Under the pieces are notes generated by a model that was not told where the DNA came from, did not search any database, and saw only the letters and a list, made by a program, of their open reading frames with translations. A program made the position numbers and the translations under genes. A DNA stretch of 8,495 nt, from contig CAMLIU010000047.1 of NCBI GenBank assembly GCA_946479995.1, positions 1 through 8,495 of the forward strand, in the 5' to 3' direction. The first letter of the stretch is position 1. The number at the start of each line of letters is the position of its first letter. Shown in pieces: positions 5,818 through 8,495 of the stretch. Source of the stretch: an uncultured Gemmatimonadota bacterium. GTDB lineage: Bacteria > Gemmatimonadota > Gemmatimonadetes > Gemmatimonadales > Gemmatimonadaceae.

Positions 5818-6350
5818 TCGTTCATCCCGGCTGGTGAAGGTGGTGCAAGGGGCCCCGCCACGGCCGCGTTATCCGCGTCGGCCGGTGTCATGGCGTCGAG
5901 CGAGCCGACGTCGTCGATGAGGGCCGAGAGCTCGCTGTCGTCCAGCTCGCCGACGGCGCCACCGGTGAGCGCCAGCTCGCGGGGCGCGGACACGGCGGCG
6001 CTCCTGACGGTCGCCGGCTTGCGGTCGCCCGTCCGCGCGACCACGACGGAGGTCCCGCCGGCCGCCAGCAGGGTGATCGCCGCGGCAATTCGCCATCCGC
6101 CCCAGCTCTTCGTCGAATGGTGGCGCGCGGGCGGGCGGTACGGCGGGATCTGCGCCACGATGGCGTCCACGTCCACCGCGGGCGCGCGGCGCAGCGCGCC
6201 CTGCATGCTGCGCAGCAACTCCACTTCGTCGCGGCAATCCTCGCACGTGCGCAGGTGGGTCTCCACCGCCGCGCGCGCGGCCGCATCCAACCTGCCATGC
6301 AGCAGGTCGGGAAGCAGGTCACGAATATCGCCGTTCGGACAATCAGTCAT
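5814..6350 (-). CDS. Zinc-finger anti-sigma factor, single-pass membrane protein
   Basis: This 178-residue protein should hold the adjacent ECF sigma factor inactive at the inner membrane. The N-terminal cytoplasmic part (about 1-80) has the ZAS/zf-HC2 signature HLRTCEDC, with H32, C36 and C39 in H-x3-C-x2-C spacing. C4, 28 residues upstream of H32, is a candidate fourth ligand. One membrane segment lies at about 87-106 (RIAAAITLLAAGGTSVVV). The remaining 70 residues should be periplasmic and include an acidic stretch, ELDDSELSALIDDVGSLDA (135-153), then an Ala/Pro-rich end. The gene starts 8 bp inside the sigma gene, with AAGGAG 7 nt before its ATG, and its stop overlaps the start of the exported LTxxQ protein. 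The layout suggests release of sigma when an envelope signal reaches the periplasmic part. No protease site is identifiable. Confidence 0.92.
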   Translation of the reverse strand: MTDCPNGDIRDLLPDLLHGRLDAAARAAVETHLRTCEDCRDEVELLRSMQGALRRAPAVDVDAIVAQIPPYRPPARHHSTKSWGGWRIAAAITLLAAGGTSVVVARTGDRKPATVRSAAVSAPRELALTGGAVGELDDSELSALIDDVGSLDAMTPADADNAAVAGPLAPPSPAGMNE

Positions 6351-6906
6351 CGAGAAACTCCTTTACCGCGCGCATCGCATTGTGATAGTGCACCCGCGCC
6401 GCGCCCTCCGTCGTATCCACCGTCTCGGCAATCTCCCTGTAGGAGAGCCCTTCGCCAACACGCAGGGTGAACACTTCCCGCTGCGTGGGCGTCAGGCGAG
6501 CCACTGCCTCGCGCATACGCCGCTCCGTCTCGTCCGCCACTACGGTATCGAGCGCGTCGTACTCCGTGACGGCATCCGCAGCCTGCACCTCCATGTGCAT
6601 CCGCGTGCCGCCCCCTCGCCGCCGCTCCGACCGCCGCCGGTCGAGCACGAGCCGCCGCGCGATCGTGAACAGCCAGGTGCGAAGCGAGCTGTCGCCGCGG
6701 AAGCTGTCCAGCGACGCGAAGGCGCGGGCGAAGGTGTCCTGCACCACGTCGTCCACGTCCACACGCGCCCCCACACTTCCGACGAACCGCGCCAGCGCTT
6801 CGGCGTGCCGCTTCACGAGCTGCGTCGCCGCGCGCTGGTCGCCCTCCTTCCAGCGCGCGATCAGCTCGAGGTCGGTCGGGTCGTCGATGGAGACGGGGAT
6901 GGTCAT
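6343..6906 (-). CDS. ECF-family RNA polymerase sigma factor
   Basis: This 187-residue protein has the two-domain ECF sigma layout. Region 2 (about 24-93) includes DVDDVVQDTFARAFASLDSF (49-68) and RGDSSLRTWLFTIARRLVLD (70-89), the core-binding and -10 recognition part. A charged, Arg- and Gly-rich linker follows (about 90-105). Region 4 (about 130-185) has LTPTQREVFTLRVGEGLSYR and the helix-turn-helix REIAETVDTTEGAARVHYHNA (157-177) for -35 recognition. The downstream anti-sigma gene overlaps by 8 bp and is the obvious partner. The ATG at 6906 gives a normal ECF length; the much longer open frame upstream (to 8310) is antisense to the phosphodiesterase and amidohydrolase genes and is not real. 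No Shine-Dalgarno motif precedes this ATG, so translation may be leaderless or weakly initiated. Autoregulation is usual for such operons, but I cannot identify its promoter. Confidence 0.95.
   Translation of the reverse strand: MTIPVSIDDPTDLELIARWKEGDQRAATQLVKRHAEALARFVGSVGARVDVDDVVQDTFARAFASLDSFRGDSSLRTWLFTIARRLVLDRRRSERRRGGGTRMHMEVQAADAVTEYDALDTVVADETERRMREAVARLTPTQREVFTLRVGEGLSYREIAETVDTTEGAARVHYHNAMRAVKEFLDD
6358..6363 (-). promoter_or_regulatory. Shine-Dalgarno site of the anti-sigma gene, inside the sigma gene
   Basis: AAGGAG on the minus strand, 7 nt before the ATG at 6350-6348 and inside the last codons of the sigma gene. It contrasts with the missing motif in front of sigma itself, which could favour anti-sigma production over sigma. 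Confidence 0.75.
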
Positions 6907-7074
6907 GCAATTCGTGTTGTGAGACGGGGGTCGGCGATGGATGTTAAGAAGGTCGCAGCTGCATGGCAGTCCCCGAGCCAGCGGGGTGAGGGGCAGCCAC
7001 GCTGACCGGTACGAGGTACCCCGTCCGCGGTACCAGGTACCGTTTACCCGTTGTTGCCCTCCTATCGGTCTCCC
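6907..7074. promoter_or_regulatory. Divergent intergenic region between sigma and phosphodiesterase genes
   Basis: These 168 bp separate two divergent genes and should carry both promoters. The part near the phosphodiesterase is occupied by a 7-bp tandem repeat (7006-7047). No clear ECF-type GGAAC/GTC pair is visible on the sigma side, and no purine-rich ribosome site precedes either start codon. Confidence 0.45.
7006..7047. repeat. Degenerate heptanucleotide tandem repeat, unit NNGGTAC
   Basis: Six consecutive 7-bp units can be laid out at 7006, 7013, 7020, 7027, 7034 and 7041. Units 1, 2, 4 and 5 read NNGGTAC exactly; units 3 (CGTCC) and 6 (TTTAC) match the 5-base core at 3 of 5 positions. 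Seen another way, two 13-bp near-identical copies (7008-7020 and 7029-7041, 12 of 13 matching) lie 21 bp apart, exactly three units. Each GGTACC is also a palindrome. The array ends 27 bp before the phosphodiesterase ATG. Origin and role are unknown; slippage-made repeat or protein-binding array are both possible. Confidence 0.75.
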
Positions 7075-7731
7075 ATGGTCCCCCTTCCCCTCCGGATCGC
7101 CCACCGCGGCATGCCGCGCCTTGCACGGGAGAACACCCTCCCGTCGTTCGCCCTCGCACTCGAGGCCGGCGCCGACGGGATCGAGCTCGACGTGCACGCG
7201 ACGCGCGACGGCGTGGTGGTGGTCCACCATGATGCCGAGGTCGCTGAAGGTCTCTCGATCGCCGGCGAGACCGCGGCGGCGATCCGTTCCGTGACCGATG
7301 CCGCCGTCCCCACGCTCGCCGAGGTATGCGAGCTCGTCGCGGGGCGCGCCGAGCTCTTCGTGGAGATCAAGGGGACTGCGATCGAACAGCAGGTCCTCGC
7401 GGTAATGCAGGCATACGATGGTCGCTATGCCATCCACAGCTTCGACCATGCCCTCATCGCCCGCCTCCATCGGATGGACAGCGGCGTCCGGCTCGGCGTC
7501 CTGTTCGAGCAGTCGGTTCCCGACGTCTCGGCGCTCATGGCGGCGACGGGAGCGGCCGACGTCTGGCCGCACGCGCCCCTCGTCACGGGCCAGGTGGTGA
7601 CCACGGTGCACCGTACCGGCGGCCGAGTCATCACATGGACCGTCAATGCAGCGCCGGAGGCGGAGCGCCTCACCGCGCTCGGCGTGGACGGCCTGTGTGG
7701 TGACGACGTGCGGATCTTCCCGGCGCGCTGA
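7075..7731 (+). CDS. Glycerophosphodiester phosphodiesterase
   Basis: This 218-residue enzyme belongs to the GDPD family, which hydrolyses glycerophosphodiesters to glycerol-3-phosphate and an alcohol, commonly in phospholipid turnover. Family hallmarks appear in order: IAHRG with H10 and R11, ARENT with E19 and N20, GIELDV with metal ligands E37 and D39, and VVHHD with the catalytic histidine H52. Further on are VEIKG (E97, K99) in the second metal and substrate region and ITWTVN (186-191) near the C-terminus. No signal peptide is present, so it is a cytoplasmic UgpQ-like form, slightly short because the segment after H52 is compact. The ATG at 7075 places the first strand a few residues in, as usual; an in-frame TTG at 7051 would add 8 residues. 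Neither has a clear ribosome site. It is divergent from the sigma operon. Confidence 0.93.
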   Translation: MVPLPLRIAHRGMPRLARENTLPSFALALEAGADGIELDVHATRDGVVVVHHDAEVAEGLSIAGETAAAIRSVTDAAVPTLAEVCELVAGRAELFVEIKGTAIEQQVLAVMQAYDGRYAIHSFDHALIARLHRMDSGVRLGVLFEQSVPDVSALMAATGAADVWPHAPLVTGQVVTTVHRTGGRVITWTVNAAPEAERLTALGVDGLCGDDVRIFPAR

Positions 7732-7737
7732 GTCGCT

Positions 7738-7753
7738 GGCGGCTCTGGCCGCC
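7738..7753 (+). terminator. GC hairpin after the phosphodiesterase gene
   Basis: GGCGGC and GCCGCC form a perfect 6-bp stem with a TCTG loop, 6 nt after the stop codon. No T-run follows, so termination is only possible, not shown. The rest of the 93-bp gap to the next gene shows no clear promoter. Confidence 0.3.
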
Positions 7754-7824
7754 CCCTGCGCCCGCGCGTAACTTCGGCCATCCTCCGTACCTCTCTCACC
7801 CTCACCACGAGGACCGCCCGCACG

Positions 7825-8495
7825 ATGCGTCATCTCGCCATCGCGCTCGCAGTCGGACTGGTTGCCTGCGCCGGACAGACCAGTGCCGCACCGGCCCCGG
7901 CACCCGCAACCACGTCCGCTCGCAGCGCGACATCCGATTCCACCGCGCGTGTCGCCGCCGCCGAGGGTGGCGTGTCGGTGCCGAACGACAACCCGTTCCC
8001 GAGCACCTACCAGCCCTTTCCCTCGCGGCCGACGCTGATCCGCAACGTCACGATTCTCACCGCCGCCGGCCCGACGATCCGCAATGGCAGCGTGCTGCTT
8101 CGCGACGGAAAGATCGCCGCGGTGGGAGCGAGCGTGAACGCACCGGCCGATGCAGTCGTCATCGACGGCACGGGCAAGTATGTCACCCCCGGCATCATCG
8201 ACACGCACTCGCACATCGGGGCGGGAGGCGTTCCGGACGACAACGGTGCGCAGACGAACGACGTGAACGAGGCGACGAATCCCGTCACGGCGAACGTGTG
8301 GGTGGAGCACTCGGTGTGGCCGCAGGATCCGCAGTTCCCGCGCTCCCTCGCAGGTGGTGTGACGACACTGCAGGTGCTGCCGGGATCGGCCAACCTCATC
8401 GGCGGCCGCAGCGTGGTGCTCAAGGTCGTCCCGAGCCGCACCGTGCAGGGAATGAAGTTTCCCGGCGCCAAGTACGGGCTCAAGATGGCGTGCGG
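7825..8495 (+). CDS. Amidohydrolase-family lipoprotein (5' part, cut by window end)
   Basis: The first 223 codons of a plus-strand gene are present and still open at the window edge. The protein starts with a lipoprotein signal, MRHLAIALAVGLVACAG, with lipobox LVAC and the lipidated C15, so it should be anchored on the outer face of a membrane. A long Ala/Pro/Thr/Ser-rich linker follows (about 16-50). Then comes the small beta-sandwich of metal-dependent amidohydrolases (LIRNVTILTAAG, VLLRDGKIAAVG, VIDGTGKYVTPGIIDTHSHI). The DTHSH segment gives the first metal pair H128 and H130. Downstream, AGGVTTLQVLPGSANLIGG (176-194) is typical of an imidazolonepropionase/dipeptidase-like amidohydrolase subfamily. 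The remaining metal ligands lie beyond the window. GAGGA about 11 nt upstream supports the ATG at 7825. Substrate is unknown; a peptide- or amide-hydrolysing role outside the cytoplasm is inferred. Confidence 0.92.
   Translation, partial: MRHLAIALAVGLVACAGQTSAAPAPAPATTSARSATSDSTARVAAAEGGVSVPNDNPFPSTYQPFPSRPTLIRNVTILTAAGPTIRNGSVLLRDGKIAAVGASVNAPADAVVIDGTGKYVTPGIIDTHSHIGAGGVPDDNGAQTNDVNEATNPVTANVWVEHSVWPQDPQFPRSLAGGVTTLQVLPGSANLIGGRSVVLKVVPSRTVQGMKFPGAKYGLKMAC

Noticed and set aside
7006..7047. CRISPR array
   Set aside because: The units are 7 bp and contiguous, with no 25-40 bp repeats or unique spacers and no cas genes.
6907..8310. About 468 extra in-frame codons upstream of the sigma factor on the minus strand
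   Set aside because: They run antisense through the phosphodiesterase and amidohydrolase genes and show no domain; ECF sigma proteins of this type are about 187 residues, matching the ATG at 6906.

Overview
The window is GC-rich DNA, densely packed with bacterial genes whose third codon positions are almost all G or C. The style suggests a soil or aquatic member of the Gemmatimonadota. The clues are signal peptides, a lipoprotein amidohydrolase, an ECF sigma / zinc-finger anti-sigma unit followed by an LTxxQ-type exported protein, and a GGTAC-rich intergenic repeat. This placement is an inference from gene style, not from a marker gene. No rRNA, tRNA, CRISPR array, insertion sequence or phage gene is visible.

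Layout. Positions 1-68 hold the last codons of an unrecognised plus-strand gene, which meets tail-to-tail a NarL/FixJ-type response regulator (76-852, minus). Across a 265-bp divergent spacer lie two plus-strand soluble histidine kinases: a minimal kinase without a sensor domain (1118-2026) and a PAS-GAF-HisKA-HATPase kinase (2129-3805). The second kinase overlaps by 7 bp, tail-to-tail, a COG1926-like phosphoribosyltransferase (3799-4452, minus). That gene is divergent from a small serine alpha/beta hydrolase (4593-5273, plus), separated by a 140-bp spacer.

Next is a minus-strand operon read from 6906 down to 5278: ECF sigma factor, membrane-anchored zinc-finger anti-sigma factor, and an exported Spy/CpxP-like protein, all with overlapping reading frames. 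A 168-bp spacer containing a degenerate 7-bp tandem repeat separates the sigma gene from a divergent glycerophosphodiester phosphodiesterase (7075-7731, plus). A lipoprotein amidohydrolase starts at 7825 and runs off the right edge.

How the genes may work together. The response regulator and two kinases look like a local phosphorelay module with cytoplasmic input. The phosphoribosyltransferase and hydrolase belong to families that occur fused in other bacteria, so here they may be a split functional pair. The sigma, anti-sigma and exported protein probably form an envelope-stress circuit resembling in plan the Cnr/Ncc-type Y-X-H systems. The phosphodiesterase and amidohydrolase look like independent housekeeping or catabolic genes. 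Nothing here is clearly a new system. The points most worth checking are the heptanucleotide repeat, the sigma/anti-sigma/LTxxQ triad and the split phosphoribosyltransferase-hydrolase pair.
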